A stretch of DNA of 46,290 nt from positions 54,814-101,103 of the forward strand of contig JH153089.1 in assembly GCA_000226015.1 (NCBI GenBank), written 5' to 3'. Shown here piece by piece: positions 1-12,609 of this stretch. The notes beneath the pieces were generated by a model. It was not told where the DNA came from and searched no databases. It worked only from the letters and a program-made list of their open reading frames with translations. A program made the position numbers and the translations under genes. Origin of the DNA: Mnemiopsis leidyi (Eukaryota; Ctenophora; Tentaculata; Lobata; Bolinopsidae). Every line of letters begins with the position of its first letter. Position 1 is the first letter of the stretch.

Positions 1-621
1 CCGACACACATAGTTGACTTCTCCGTCACAGAGCGTGTATGTAGTAACTTATGTAGTATTGCTGTAGAGGAATACCTACAAATAGCCATGCTATATTGTG
101 ATATCATTACAACTGGAGATATATCCTGGGTGTACCGAATATGAATCGTGTGTTGTATAATTCATCCCGTAGATTGGGTATCTAAATATTGGCACACTGT
201 CTAGACTGTATGATATACATATCAGCGACATGATTATGTCTTGATATGTTATTAGCGGTGGTTTTGTGACCACGCATAGAACCTGGTCGGTGAAGAATGG
301 ACGACTTTTAAATTTTAGTTACATTAAATACTTATAACAGAAATACTTGTAACATTTTCATATACAGTGTTTGACTTGACGCAGTCTCATCAATATTAAA
401 GTGAGGATTTTCTCAGAGTTCAAATCTGTTTAACTCATTTTAACACATTTAACACATTTCATTCCGCCATGTCCTCAACAATCAACACGCGGCATATCTG
501 ACATATTAATTAATCGTCCTTCATTCAAGACATTCGACAAGCTAAATGTTAAAACCGCTCTGACAGCCGCCAGAAACACATGCGACCCGATCCGGGAAGT
601 AACTCTACCACTCCACTTCAG

Positions 622-2997
622 ATTTCAACACGGATGTCAAGTCTACCCCGGATTACAGCTGGGTTTCATACTCCTACTCGGAAGCAGCCAAACCGAGCGT
701 CACTACAGCCGATGTTGATCCCACTGATGCTGGTTATTCGAACTGGGTCAACCTGGACGATATTTCCACTTCCAAGCACCCTGATATGTAAGTGTGGTGG
801 TTTTTGGTGGTTAACTTTGTAAGATAGTGATTGTTTTTTTGGGAATGTTTGGTGTTTATTGAGTATATCTAATATCCATGATCTCAAGTTTTAAAAAGAA
901 GACCTGGTGTTGTAGAACTACTTGCAGAAATTTAAACCTATGAGATAGACGTATAACTGTTAAGAATGGCTCGAATAATAGTTTTAATGATATTTAACTT
1001 TTGTGTTGCGATTACGCGGTAGTGTTAGACACCCAGTTCAGCTAAGGCAAAGCTATCGGTTTGTCTAATTTTCTGTTTATTGAAGCGGGACAACTTTTGT
1101 ACAATCCAGTTGATATCGGCAGCTGCGCTCTGCTCTTACTTAGTGGTACTTTATGCGCGGCTTTTGATAAACTCTGATATGCAATGATTTAGCTAGCTGC
1201 GCGCGCCGCGCATTATTAATTGTCGAAGATAAATTTCAGTCGCGTGTCCGGCCAGCGAAGTGTTGATAGATACTCCCGTAAAACAAAGGAGTAACTGTTA
1301 ACTGATATCAGTTCACGCTTCCAACCTACATATACCCAACAACTACCTCAGGTGCCGCTCAACCTACTGTCTACTGGGTATTCGAGTCATTTTCAGTCAA
1401 ATCAGATCCGTTACATTGCCTACTCGACAAACTGTTGAAGATATCATCCTTTCCAGACTTCTCAGTGTCTACAAGATATATCCAGAACAGGTCTGGTACT
1501 TGGTTGTTATTCCTAAACCGTTTTGTGAGAGAACTTGTCATTTGTTTGTAATAATGTTATAGATATGTTGTATAATGTATTGAAGATATATTTAAGATAT
1601 AATATAAGCGTAAAATAGAATCGTTAACATGTATCAGTATCATTGATACATTTTTTACAGTTGGTGCTGGCAGAAATTGTGAAACGATCCTCTGAAGTTA
1701 TCTTGGAGATTATTGACATGAAGGGTGCCCCCAGAAGAGTAATTGACATTGCTATCGAGATTGAAGAAGACGTGAGTACTGAATTAACCTAGTTTTTATC
1801 ACTTACATAGTAGATTTTAAAGCTTGTAAGATCCCTCTTTGCTACGCGTTTACAATTTCGTTGCAAATTAATTTCGAAGAACTTCAAAACTCCTCCTCGC
1901 AGATCAAACATGAAGAGTTCACGTTTACTCTAGGAGACACCATGATCATCCCTAGCGCAGACAGATACGGCGTCATGTTGAAAACAATCAGCGAGGAGTT
2001 CCTCCCTAAGAGAATACAGAAGCTCACCGAACCTGCAACACAGACTGAGAGTAAGTGTTGAGTGTTTTATGATATTGTTAATTTGTAGGTTCAATTTCGT
2101 TAACATTTAACCTTTTAAACGGTTGTGATCAAGTTTGTGACCAATTTTGTTTTAATATCAAGAGAATAAGAGATTTCGCTACACTTTTTTAGACCATGTG
2201 GTTGGTATTGTTTAAGTTCAGATTGCCCCTCTTGACAGGACTTAAAACCTAAACTTTTCTCAGAACCCTCCACCACATACATTTCGGAGGACAACCGTGT
2301 CGAAACTCTGCGACCTGATGTCGTTGAAGTGGACCCCACAGAAATCGACAACGCTATCGAGTATGTTATAATTTAAATTCTATCAAGGATTAAAGTCTCC
2401 CCTCCGGCTATTCATCACCAACACCGCGTTTTCTTTTTCAATTATCGATAGCACAGATACAATAATTATACATAGTGATCCCGTAGCCCTTGACACCCTG
2501 CCTCCCTCAGAGACGAAGTTCAGGGTCATGTTATCGAGATCTATGATGGTACAACTGGGATCCCCCGGAAGTTCTTCTACCCTCTCCTCGCTACGGCTCT
2601 ACTTCTCTTTGTCATTGCCTGCGTTATAGTCTCCACTGTCGTTTACAAGTGTGCACAGAGCAAGGATTACACGCTCATCAAGAAGGCCCCCAGTAATATT
2701 TACATCGATGTTGATTGTCCTCCAGAAAAGAAAATCGAGGTGTGTTTCGCAGGGGTTTTGCTATTCGACTATTTGTTTGTGTGCCATTAGAATCGCAAAT
2801 TGCAGATACTTTTATAAACATTCATATCCTTAAACTGCCTTCAACTAGTAAACGATTGAAATACATGCAGTGAGTAATATATAATATCAATCTGTGCAAT
2901 TATTTACCGCTTAAGCTAACCACCGACTATAAAACAAAATGTTTTTCAGGGATTCGAGAATCCGAGCTATCTCTTGGAAGAGGTGGATCACATGTGA
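622..2997 (+). CDS. Amyloid precursor protein (APP) family, 3' part: E2-like region, transmembrane segment and NPxY tail
   Basis: Seven exons join in phase: 622-787, 1397-1490, 1661-1771, 1903-2050, 2264-2360, 2511-2739, 2950-2997 (TGA). Donors are GTAAGT, GTCTGG, GTGAGT, GTAAGT, GTATGT and GTGTGT. Exons 2-4 encode a helical region (RLLSVYKIYPEQ, then LVLAEIVKRSSEVIL) that resembles the C-terminal part of the APP E2 domain. A Thr/Glu/Asp-rich stalk follows, then one membrane segment (FYPLLATALLLFVIACVIVS), a basic stop-transfer side, KDYTLIKK and the terminal GFENPSYLLEEVDHM. The order membrane segment, YT motif, acidic stretch, G(Y/F)ENPxY is the signature of APP-family intracellular domains; NPxY binds PTB adaptors such as Fe65, Mint and Dab in known members. 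The luminal juxtamembrane part does not look like mammalian A-beta. The E1 and Kunitz regions are not in the window. The first exon (Asp/Ser/Thr-rich linker) is the least certain: its frame has a stop at 600-602, so an acceptor at 620-621 is needed. Confidence 0.85.
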
Positions 2998-5900
2998 GCT
3001 AGAGTTGTTGTCATAGCAACCACCCTCCTCCCCATCATCACGCAACGTGCCGCGTATCGCAGACAGTTAGAAACTTCTATGTCACTTTGTGTCACGTGAC
3101 TAAAACTAACTCCGTTACGTGATCCGTCACGTGATGTCATCACTTGATAAGGCAGTTGACCTGTTATGTTGTCCTGGTAACGCTAATATTATAGGGGTTT
3201 CAATCACAGCTTTCAGAAAGGATAGATTGAACCTCCGGTATATTCAACATTCGGTTATCATTCTGCCAAGCAAGGCTCGTTTGACCTTTTTAAATATGCT
3301 GTGAAAAAGATATAGTACTATTTCGGTTGAAATCTCAAGTGGAACTGATAAAGAAGCTTTGTTAAACCGCCTTAAAATTTCATGGAGGAGCTTCAAGATT
3401 TCATTTGTCGGTTTAAGTTCACCGGCACGTCGGACGTTACTATGGCAACGGCAAGTGCGGTCAAACCCAAGCAGTTGCCGGTTTCCTACCGGCTTACCGC
3501 CCCTATACACGGTATCAGAAGTGCCACTACCATAGCAACGCGTGTGTAGCTGTTTCAGGCAGCTGACAGACTCCTTTTTTTTAATGTATCATAGCACTGC
3601 ATGTTCTAATTGTTTGCCAGGTATCGGCATTAACAGTCACATTTTACACTCACGTGTAAATTTACACCAAAACCTTTTGTATCGTTTTTACACGCTTTAA
3701 CGCGAGAAGACTCTATATTAACTTAATTTTGTACTCCCGTTTCATACGTTAGTTTTCTGTTATCTAGTTACGTTTCATACTTTAGCTTAGTCCGTTGCAA
3801 GATATTTAATCGAAAATTTTAATCAAAAGTTTAAAATCCTGATTTATATAAAAAGTTTAAAGCCGAAGGTTAGAATGGCTGCTGTGTGATGTATTATTGA
3901 TGTACGCGCTACACTACCCCGTATAAAACTTGTGTTATTAAGCAATTCTCATATCAGTAGTGGTCCAGGAAACTAACGCTCAAAATTTCTATTACAAGTT
4001 ATGTTAATTATTGTTAAAATATTAACATAATGTAAACATTTTTGTTCTCTGGACCACAAGACTAAGATTTCAATGTATATATTGCTCAAAAAGTGGAAAT
4101 TTATGTTTTTAACTAGATTTTTTTCCATTTTAAATTAACTAGACTGCGATCGATTTGATGATAGACTGTATTGAACGCTGAGAATGTGGTTCCCCCTCCC
4201 TTTTTTGATCAATGTCCCTGGACCTTGCTTCTTCTTAAACAAAAATCTAGAAAGGCTTCAAGGAATTTTCTTCTCCCTCAACAGGTCAAATAATATTCTA
4301 TTTGCCCGTGCTTCAACCAATTGTTTTACATCCTACTTTCAGCCCAAATCCCTATCCCATGTTCTCAGTAATTCAATTGATGGAGTCAACTTCCACTATA
4401 TTCACCCTAGCAAAGGTGACTTCGATGGAAATAATCAAGAAGTTTTGAAATCTCTTCACCTATTTTGTAATCTCTAAAAGTATGGCTGCCTAAATCAATT
4501 TTTATCAATTACTGTAAGCAAATCTGTGACATTAATTAGCTTTGAACATTGAACTCAAAGAGAAGCGCAGACAGAATGTTTTCAACTGATAGCTAACTTA
4601 ATGGTAAGCTGTACAGTCACAGTTTACACTTTCATTATTGAAACTGTATTGATTGTCCAAGGTAGTTAAAACTTTGTTAAACGATGTGTATTCCTTGTCG
4701 ATCCATTAGAATAACTAGAAAGAGACTTTATGCTGAACTACCTGACGATGATAATCTACCCCTATACTATTATAACAATCTACCTCTATACTAGTACCTG
4801 CTCCTATACTACGTGCCAGCATGGTTTATAAGGCTCATATACGGCAATTATTATCATACACGGCTATTATTATACGGGAATGTACCGTTCAAAACGACCC
4901 CTCAATATGATGAAATTTACGGTCGCTCAGATCAGTAGAGTTTTTGTTTCCTCAAGCTCTCTGAAGGTAGAAGAAAAACAGCTGATCTTATCAGTAACAA
5001 AATTGTAGTTTCTACGACCATCATCAATGTAAATTTATCCGAGAATTGATCTGACCCGATCCAAAACTCACAGTCTCTCTGGCTTGTCAAACTTCAGTTT
5101 ATCCTATAAAATAATATCATTTTCCTACAAAGATCTATAAAATTTTCAGTAACTATCTATTAAGAAAATATCATGGGAAAATAATAGAATAAGCATATTT
5201 GATCTACAGGAAATGTAAACTTTATACACGAGATAATAACAATTTCTAAAATCCTTAACGTAGTGAAAAATGTGTTCAGTGCAGTGTGGTTGTCTTTTGG
5301 CCTTAATAATTCATTATAATCCATCACCAAAAACATCTCATTTTAACAAAAAACTCTTATTTTCTCTAAATAGCTTTCGATACTTTTCTATACACAGATA
5401 TTATTATCTTCAATCTTCATTCTCACGATACTTTAACACAACATCCACATAGTAACAGAGGCCTAGCTCTGAAAAATACCCCCAATATATTTCCTATACA
5501 TGAATGACGAAACGCCACCAATTTCTTAATTATAATATATAATTACATATACACTGATCCTATATTTTTCTCCTATTGAATATAGGTAAATCTTACTGAG
5601 CTATATAGTAATATAGGCATGATCTGTCAATATGATAAGCATAATTTTCAACAAGTGAGGTAGGTTAGCAGTGCAACGATTAAAATGCTGCATTGACGTA
5701 AAAAATTTTACCTATCGAAACATTTTTAACAAGTTTTCATTTAAAATAAAGCCATCAATTACGAAAATATTGTCTAGTTTGCCCTCATTCCACAACGGTA
5801 TCAAATACCAGTCGTATCCAAACTATAAAAGCACTGTCCCTACGTTTTTGAGAATTACGTTGGGTAGTACTTGACGAGATTATATCCGTCTACCGTTCTA

Positions 5901-6397
5901 ACAAACGATGGAACGCAGCTTTGAGCTACGAGGGTCGGGTATAACCGCGACAAGGTAGCACGACAGTAGGTACAACGCCACGCAGCTATTAGAGCGAGAA
6001 ATGCACGTCGTACATAGCAGGGACAGCAAATTCGCGGGGACAGCAACAACATTTCGTAACAAACACTTTCCTAATTGAAACCCAATCAATAATTAAGTCG
6101 TATATCCTTAGAAAATCCTAACATCATTTTCAGCATCAAGTTCCGAATCTGCAGCGTTATATCGTTTCTTTGAGTTTCCTAGCCGTAATAACGGTTCCAC
6201 ATTGCAAACAAAGAATTTTAAAACCTTAGGACCTAAGAGCATCCTCTTCAACTAAAAATCTATGAAAAACTCTCTTCCTGCACAGGCGATGTTTATCTTT
6301 GAAATATAGAAACGATTTGAACCAAGATTCGGAAACAAGTTGAAAATCTAGACAATGTTCATTGGACCTACAAAATCTAGTGACAGTAGACAAATGT
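2998..6397. other. Intergenic stretch between APP-family gene and ELOVL6-type gene
   Basis: This holds the 3' UTR of the APP-family gene and spacer up to the stop of the minus-strand elongase. Just after the APP-family stop, 3085-3140 carries several CACGTGA, ACGTGA and GATGTCATCAC motifs. A copy of the dispersed hairpin repeat lies at 5871-5953. An AATAAA at 5745-5750 is too far from the stop to be assigned with confidence. The rest is AT-rich, and I see no exon set with coherent splice sites and phase. Confidence 0.6.
5871..5953 (+). repeat. Dispersed hairpin-bearing repeat, copy A
   Basis: Starts TTGACGAGATTATATCCGTC and ends GTCGGGTATAACCGCGACAA. Between them is GTTCTAAC and an imperfect hairpin around CGCAGCTTTGAGCTACG. 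The same order of blocks recurs at 17932-17993 and 39113-39186 (+), and inverted at 18031-18127 and 18144-18219. Confidence 0.8.
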
Positions 6398-9300
6398 CTA
6401 GTGGACAGCGTTTCTGTGACGGAGAGTGGAGGAGGAGGTGGCGGAACTTTCTTCTTGTTTGATGGCATCCTTGTTGGCTGCTGCCTCGACCTGCAGAAGA
6501 ATTTAGTAAATATGATCAGCAGTTTTTGTCTTTAAACGAGTTTAGTTCGCAAATAAGTTGGAGTTTATAAACAACTTCTATAGTTTGATCTGCCATGTAA
6601 TCTGTTGTTGATCAACATGAAGTAGAATGAAGTTAAAGGAAGTAAAAGTAATTAACGTATCATCCCACCTTGACCTTGTCCTTGGGTCTGCGGAGGTAGG
6701 TGTTGAGGAAGAAGTTGCAGAAGAGGACGAAGTAGCTGCAGTACATGGCCAGAGAGAGGTAGATGTTTGTAATCCCCACATAGCAACTCTCCCCCCGGTA
6801 CACCATCTTTAGAGCGTACACGTTCACGAAGATTCCTGACATGGTAGTGTGTTGAACTATGTATTGCTTATCTACAGCACTCAATGTGTTATTAACGTGT
6901 TAATGTAAGGCACCCAGCATTCTACCAGTATGATCGTGTTATTTGTTAAGCAAATTTTAAACAATGTACGGCAAAAATTGAAATTGTAGCTCTCCAATCA
7001 AACACATACCAGCAACCATTTGAAGAATCTGAAGAGTAGTAATACAGATAGGGATAAACTTGGGAGTTTTGTTTCCGGAGGCTCTTATTGCGTAGTAACT
7101 GTACATAATAGCGTGTACCATGTAGTTTATAGCACTGAACCATCGGCCTGGAAAATTGTAAAGTTTGTAAAATTGTTAAGAATTAAGATATTTTTAGAAG
7201 GAGACTAATGTTAACGTCATCGCTACAAAGACATCTTTGAGAAGGATTTCTATTTGGGAGTTGCAAGAGATACAATTTGCAGGGTTCAATAAAAATTGTA
7301 TTTAGTAACAACTGTCTCACCAGTTGCTACTGGGTGTCCGTAGCTGTACCAACAGTAAACAAATACGGTGATATGGTGATACCAATGTAGGAATATCAGT
7401 CTCTGTTTTCTCAGAACTATGAAAATAGTGTCTCCCAGCTCGGGCAACTTGCTGAAAACATTTACGTGTCAGCCGCCAAAATGTTATAAAATACATCTAC
7501 AAAAATCAGATAAATGCAGTGTGCTGTGATAATAACTAAAATATTTGTATAGATTAAGTAGTTGATGTATAATAAATTAGAGATATGAGCTTCTATTTCC
7601 AAAAAGTCTCTTATCAAATATCACGTGAATGAAGCTATTTCCACGTGACTTACAAGATTACGAACCTTCAACCTATATCAGGCGATGATAGAATGGCCCG
7701 ATATATAGAACTAAATCCTAATCGTCACTTGAGGCAGGATGGATCCTTAGCAACCGGCGTGGTTATGCACAAGTATCATGCCAGGGAGTGGCAGTTAAAC
7801 TACCATATTAGAAGATGAGGTGCCGGCCCCACGACGGTAATATCAGCTCAGCGGTCGGCTTGCGCGTCTTGACCTTCTGCGCGCGTAGATTCACTCGCCA
7901 AAAATAGTAAATTACCAACAAAATGACGGTTCGGCGAGTGCGCACTCAGTGCGCGTTCCGTATCAGCTAGGCTCATTACATTCTACAACTTTCTGCAGAT
8001 AATCGCGTCATTCTACACATGGCCTTTGATCGAAAGTACCTTTCACTGTTAGTAGATGATTAAAGCAAAGAATATGCTAAATTAAACGAGTTACATGGAG
8101 TCTAAATATAGAGTTTTTAATTAGTAGTGGTAGGTTTCGTCTCACAAAATAATGTTTCCTAGTACGACAACGTGTAACACTCTGTTTCCAGTCTGTCTCA
8201 TAAAGCACTCACCTAAACATAAAGAGGAAAGCCCACAGCGGAGAGTTATTTTGAGACGGCTGTTCGTTGAGATAGCTTAATGAGCACATTGTGTACAACC
8301 ACCCGTTCCTGCGATACATTATTGTAAAATGACTGTGTGAGATAGCTTCAGAAGTGATAATTCATTACCATCGTTACTTAATACTTGCATGCTTCACTTT
8401 TCGTAGCAAAAGCACAATTTTGTAGCGCTGTGATATGTTTGTAAAACCAGGTTTCTGGTACACACACACGTAATAAATATGCTTGTAAAGATATTCATTG
8501 ATCAGTATCTTCCTATAAAATTGGAGTGTAATGTCTGTGATGAAAGCCTGGCACGCAAATCTACTGAATCTGCCAATATAGCGTATTGTGAAATCTCGTC
8601 CCAAAGCTTTGTTTGTGATAAGTGGTAAAGTCAGTACCTACAGTTGATTTCAGGTGAACAAATGTGGGACTGTGGTTAGGGTGCAATACTGCATGCTTGA
8701 TAAGGTAAACCGTTTAACGAAGTACAATTTTGCATAACTCATGTGACCTCCTGTGACGTCAAAGTAGGAGTTGCCAACGCTCAACACTTTGCAACAGGCC
8801 TCAAGACGATTTAACAGAATATTGTGTCATTTAATAACAGTCACGCGTCATTAACTTCCATTTATCATTACCTCCGGCTCAATTTCTATTTAATGATGCA
8901 ACAGAGAATCTCATATCAAAAGGGTCGAAATTTACTTAATATCACGTGAGAGCGTTGCTCGATTTTAATTCTGACGTCGAATCTGAATTCTTATTGGTTC
9001 ATCCGTCTCACGTGTGACACGAAATTTGCGACCCTTCCTTAGAAATACCTCTCTTAAATCTCTCTGTTTCCTCAGAAATACCTCTCTTAAATCTCTCTGT
9101 TTTCCTCACAACTACAAAAAAAGAAGTACCAACGCTATGAAGAAAAACAAAATGCACATACTCGCTAGCATCGCTGAAGATACCGCCGAAAGTTCTGTAA
9201 GCTCCCCAAATACTGAACAGAGCGAGAGCCAGGGACCAGACGAAGAGTTGAGGACGCAGGTTGAAGGCAGGTCGAGTTTTCATGTAGGACTGAAACGTTG

Positions 9301-10125
9301 TGGATTACTTTTGGTTGCGGATTAGATACATTGATGGAAATGATAATATCATAGTGTTAAAACTTGGGAACCTAAAATATTGGAGTTAGAAACTCGATGG
9401 AATCAAAAAGTTAAATTTTTTCATGTATTTCTGTATAAAATCTGAGAAAGCCCGTAAATACACAATTAAGTTTATCTACGTTTAGGCCAATTTCGTACGT
9501 GAATAATTCATTTTCTAGTTATTATAATACATGACATCACTGCCATTATCAGTCACGTGATAAGATATTTGCCAGTTTTACAACCAGTGTGTATTTGCTT
9601 CATTTAATGTGCAAGTTGCTCAATGCAAGCAGTGTTGTCTACTTACACTTATCTAATTAGATAAAGCTATTGTGAATGCAAACCAACTTTCAAAATAGCG
9701 AAATTACCGAGTTATTTGCAATACCTGACATTTGTATTCACCAAGCCGTACATATAAACTACAATACTAATTGGACGTGCTTGCCCTTATCACCTTTTTC
9801 ATCATCAAAAACTCTTAAGAAGTTACAGAACAGCATCAGTATGAAAAATAAAAACTGTCTACCAAAAAGCAGCCACAGTCTTTTAACCAACACGATACAC
9901 CAGATAACGATACATACAAGGCAAGCCATGCTCACAAAACACGGGCCCTGCCCAAATAAATCGTGAGTTGTTATACCGAAAGAAAGAAGTTTAAATTACC
10001 TGGCCCCAGAATATAAGGATAACATAAACAAGGGAGATGTAAAGCGAAAGTGTCCAGTTAGACTTCATCCATTGGAGTAGGTAGTCAAAGTCACCTGCTT
10101 TGAAAGCATCCCAAAACATCGACAT
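6398..10125 (-). CDS. ELOVL6: ELOVL6-type very-long-chain fatty acid elongase, complete, 7 exons
   Basis: Catalyses the condensation step (malonyl-CoA plus acyl-CoA) of fatty acid elongation in the ER membrane. Exons in transcript order: 10125-10000, 9289-9184, 8345-8213, 7451-7321, 7147-7010, 6835-6669, 6490-6398 (TAG), about 297 aa. All phases close; donors include GTAATT, GTATCT, GTGAGT, GTGAGA, GTATGT and GTGGGA. The start MSMFWDAF is the first ATG and precedes [17 protein letters not shown], the usual first membrane helix. Diagnostic motifs in order: [37 protein letters not shown], the catalytic histidine box HWYHH (about residues 144-148), [16 protein letters not shown] and [35 protein letters not shown] and [10 protein letters not shown] favour the ELOVL3/6 branch over ELOVL1/4/7 or 2/5. 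The exon 2/3 junction is the least certain: this choice gives [18 protein letters not shown], but other splice sites exist nearby. The tail [16 protein letters not shown] is variable in the family. Confidence 0.93.
8903..9054. mobile_element. Short inverted-repeat element (MITE-like) in elongase intron 2
   Basis: AAAGGGTCGAAATTT near the left end pairs with GAAATTTGCGACCCTT near the right end, and the inside has mirrored CACGTGA/TCACGTG. A diverged relative lies at 22082-22238 (shared GCTCGAT.TTAAT, CTTATTGGT and terminal CTTCC). A roughly 32-bp direct duplication (AGAAATACCTCTCTTAAATC core) spans its right edge, 9041-9105. It lies inside an intron and does not touch exon 2. Confidence 0.6.
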
Positions 10126-12609
10126 TGTGAGCTTTGTTCTCACGCCCTAGCTAGTGTAGGTTAGGGTTAAACTGGACGATTTGGAAAACGCAAATACTTT
10201 ACTGTTTCCTGCTGGCGTGTAATTTAAATTTCTTAAAACTAAGCAGACTATACATCAACTATAACCAATCAAATCGCTCCAGTGATAAACTCAAACAAAA
10301 ATATGCACAACTTAAACACAACAAGTTATACCCAGCATGTCGCACATAAATCTAGTATAAGTAAGAAGTATGTCATTATCTCTGACCTCATTAAATGCAC
10401 AGCGCAGAGCACACAGCGCAGAGCACATAAGTGTGCAGTTTGTCAGTTTATTGGATAAATCCATTCCACAGACGAGGTAAATACTGTACTTGATCTAATG
10501 TCGTAATTCTCAAACGCGAACGGACAATATTTCGAAACACCAAGAAATTTCACGGCTGCGATCCCTTTGTCCTAGTACAGAAACAACAGTTCGATTATAC
10601 GTTAACTTCAAATGAGAGCGTCAAGGTGGGGATAACGACTTTTCTATCTTAACGTTACTTCTTAAAAAGAAAAGAGAGTTAATGTGCGCTGTGTGAGAAC
10701 GTGCAGCAATGACTCAATATCTCATCATGCCATCTCGGATGTAACCATTTCCCCCGACGCAATTACTTAATTAGCTCGTGCAACAACGAAACAATTACTT
10801 AATTAGCTCGTGCAACAACGAGCACTGTTTCGGCAATAATTACTACGTAGGTTTGGACCAATTACAGGTAGGTGCTAAGTAGGTAATAGGTAGCGTACTT
10901 AAAACTTAGCAAGTAGTGCATGTACTTATCAGAGTATACTCTACAACAAGTAGTTACATTGTTGTCCCAAAACAGTTTACATTCAGAAATACATAAACAT
11001 TAGAACATATAAGAACACTTGGAATTAACACATGGCAGGTGAACCTATGTATGTGTACCTATGTACGTGCTTATCATACAAAGATTATCGCCTGAAACCA
11101 AGCAACTTTTCAAAGTTGCACACGTGAACGTCGCACATGGAATGACACGAAGAGCGGGGGTTAAGTTATAAAAACTGCGAAAACAGAACGACAGAAAGAT
11201 TACCAACACGGTACTGTACTGTAAAAATGTACATATTGGACCTAAATGATTTAGCTAAATAAGGGCATATTGCCTTTAATCCAAAACGTACAAAATTGGC
11301 CAAAACCCAATAAAACGGTTAAAATGGGATCAATACTCGAACTCTGCTACATTCACGCGAAAATCCAATATTTGAAGTTCAGAGAGACAGAAATTACTGG
11401 ACCGAGGACACATGGTAGCGGAGGATATTAGGTCCTTATAAACCGTGAACAAATCCAGCAGGTTTGCGTAATGCCGACTGTTGAACAAATAGTGGCCCAA
11501 TAGTCCTCCTTGATTAATAGGGGGACAAATTAAACTTCAGCATCTACTCGCGTCACCCTGATTAGATAAGACCCATCCCTCTATTGTGTTCAACAATACA
11601 GGGGACTGGCAATACAACAATAATTGCTGGCATGTGGCAATACGGCACTACAGATATAAACTGACATTATGAAATGTAAACTGTCCACCTTTCTTCATCC
11701 TCCAGCTGATTCTCCACAACATTACACCACGTGATTATATCACGTGATCAACTCAACATCAACATTAGAATCCTGGGTCGCCAACCTGCCCCAGACAGCA
11801 GATCGAAAAACACTGTGACGTCTCAAGTTGGAATTGTAAACATATACTACACTTTATAAACTTATACTACACTTTATCGTAAGTATTTTTATCCCACTAC
11901 AGTACCACAAAACATAACCGTGCTACTAATATTGAGATTTAATGAGTATATTAGTGTAAGTCATCTGCAGTGTTTTCAGATAGTTTGTAGATATGAGTTA
12001 TGACAGAACGATATATGTATTTACTAAAACTTCTGAATTGTAGGCATTAAAATAGATGGTGGATCTTGGAAAACTCAGTGTCAATAAATTACATGTTTTA
12101 CCCGAAGAAGAAATAAGTTAAAATATTTAACGATAAAACCTGTAAAAAATTAAAGCAAGGTCTCAAACCAAACGCATTAAAAAATAGTTGGTCGAGTGTA
12201 AAATGAATAAAGCTGTTCGTCCTTTCTTCATAAAACACTAATAAGCTTAAGCAGATTTATTAGCCATATATGGCGTATAAAATCTAAGGTTTGAGTAACA
12301 ACAGAGCTTTTATTATCATGTCGCACGCTCATTCATTCACAAAAAGTGTAAGACACTATCATTAGATGGTAAATATAAATGTGGGTACGCTTCTACACAG
12401 CCCAGTACATTTGCAGTTTGTACCGGCACATGATATTTCAATCAAAAATAGAAATCCAGACATTTGATGAGGACTAGAACCGAGAGATTTTAGACAAGGT
12501 CTAGGTATCAATCTTAACATTTCGGGCGACAGTTTCGTCTTATCGCAGTTACAGCATAACAGTTTCTCTGATAGGCGGGGTAGAGTAAACATCACTCTTG
12601 TTGTGGGTG
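10126..12609. other. Intergenic: elongase upstream region and PAM16 downstream region
   Basis: No gene is supported. Both flanking genes are on the minus strand, so the elongase promoter should lie just above 10125. The tract holds a tandem 14-15 bp repeat near 10398-10429 (CACAGCGCAGAGCA) and a 32-bp duplication at 10760-10823. AATAAA hexamers on the minus strand (TTTATT at 12256-12261 and 12309-12314) are candidate polyadenylation signals for PAM16. Confidence 0.6.
10760..10823. repeat. Two-copy 32-bp tandem duplication
   Basis: Units 10760-10791 and 10792-10823 are almost identical, with the core AATTACTTAATTAGCTCGTG. It lies roughly 640 bp upstream of the elongase start codon. TTAATTA is a homeodomain-type core, but any regulatory role is only a guess. 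Confidence 0.85.

Noticed and set aside
530-621. Possible upstream APP exon 530-598 with a 23-base intron GTAACT...TTCAG
   Set aside because: The intron would be far too short for an animal and the phases do not match the following exon.
580-822. Open frame over the first APP-family exon in another frame
   Set aside because: It has no donor in phase with exon 2; only the frame ending in CACCCTGATAT before GTAAGT joins correctly.
4184-4477. 97-codon plus-strand open frame in the spacer after the APP-family gene
   Set aside because: No recognisable motif, no promoter or splice context, and composition like the surrounding AT-rich spacer.
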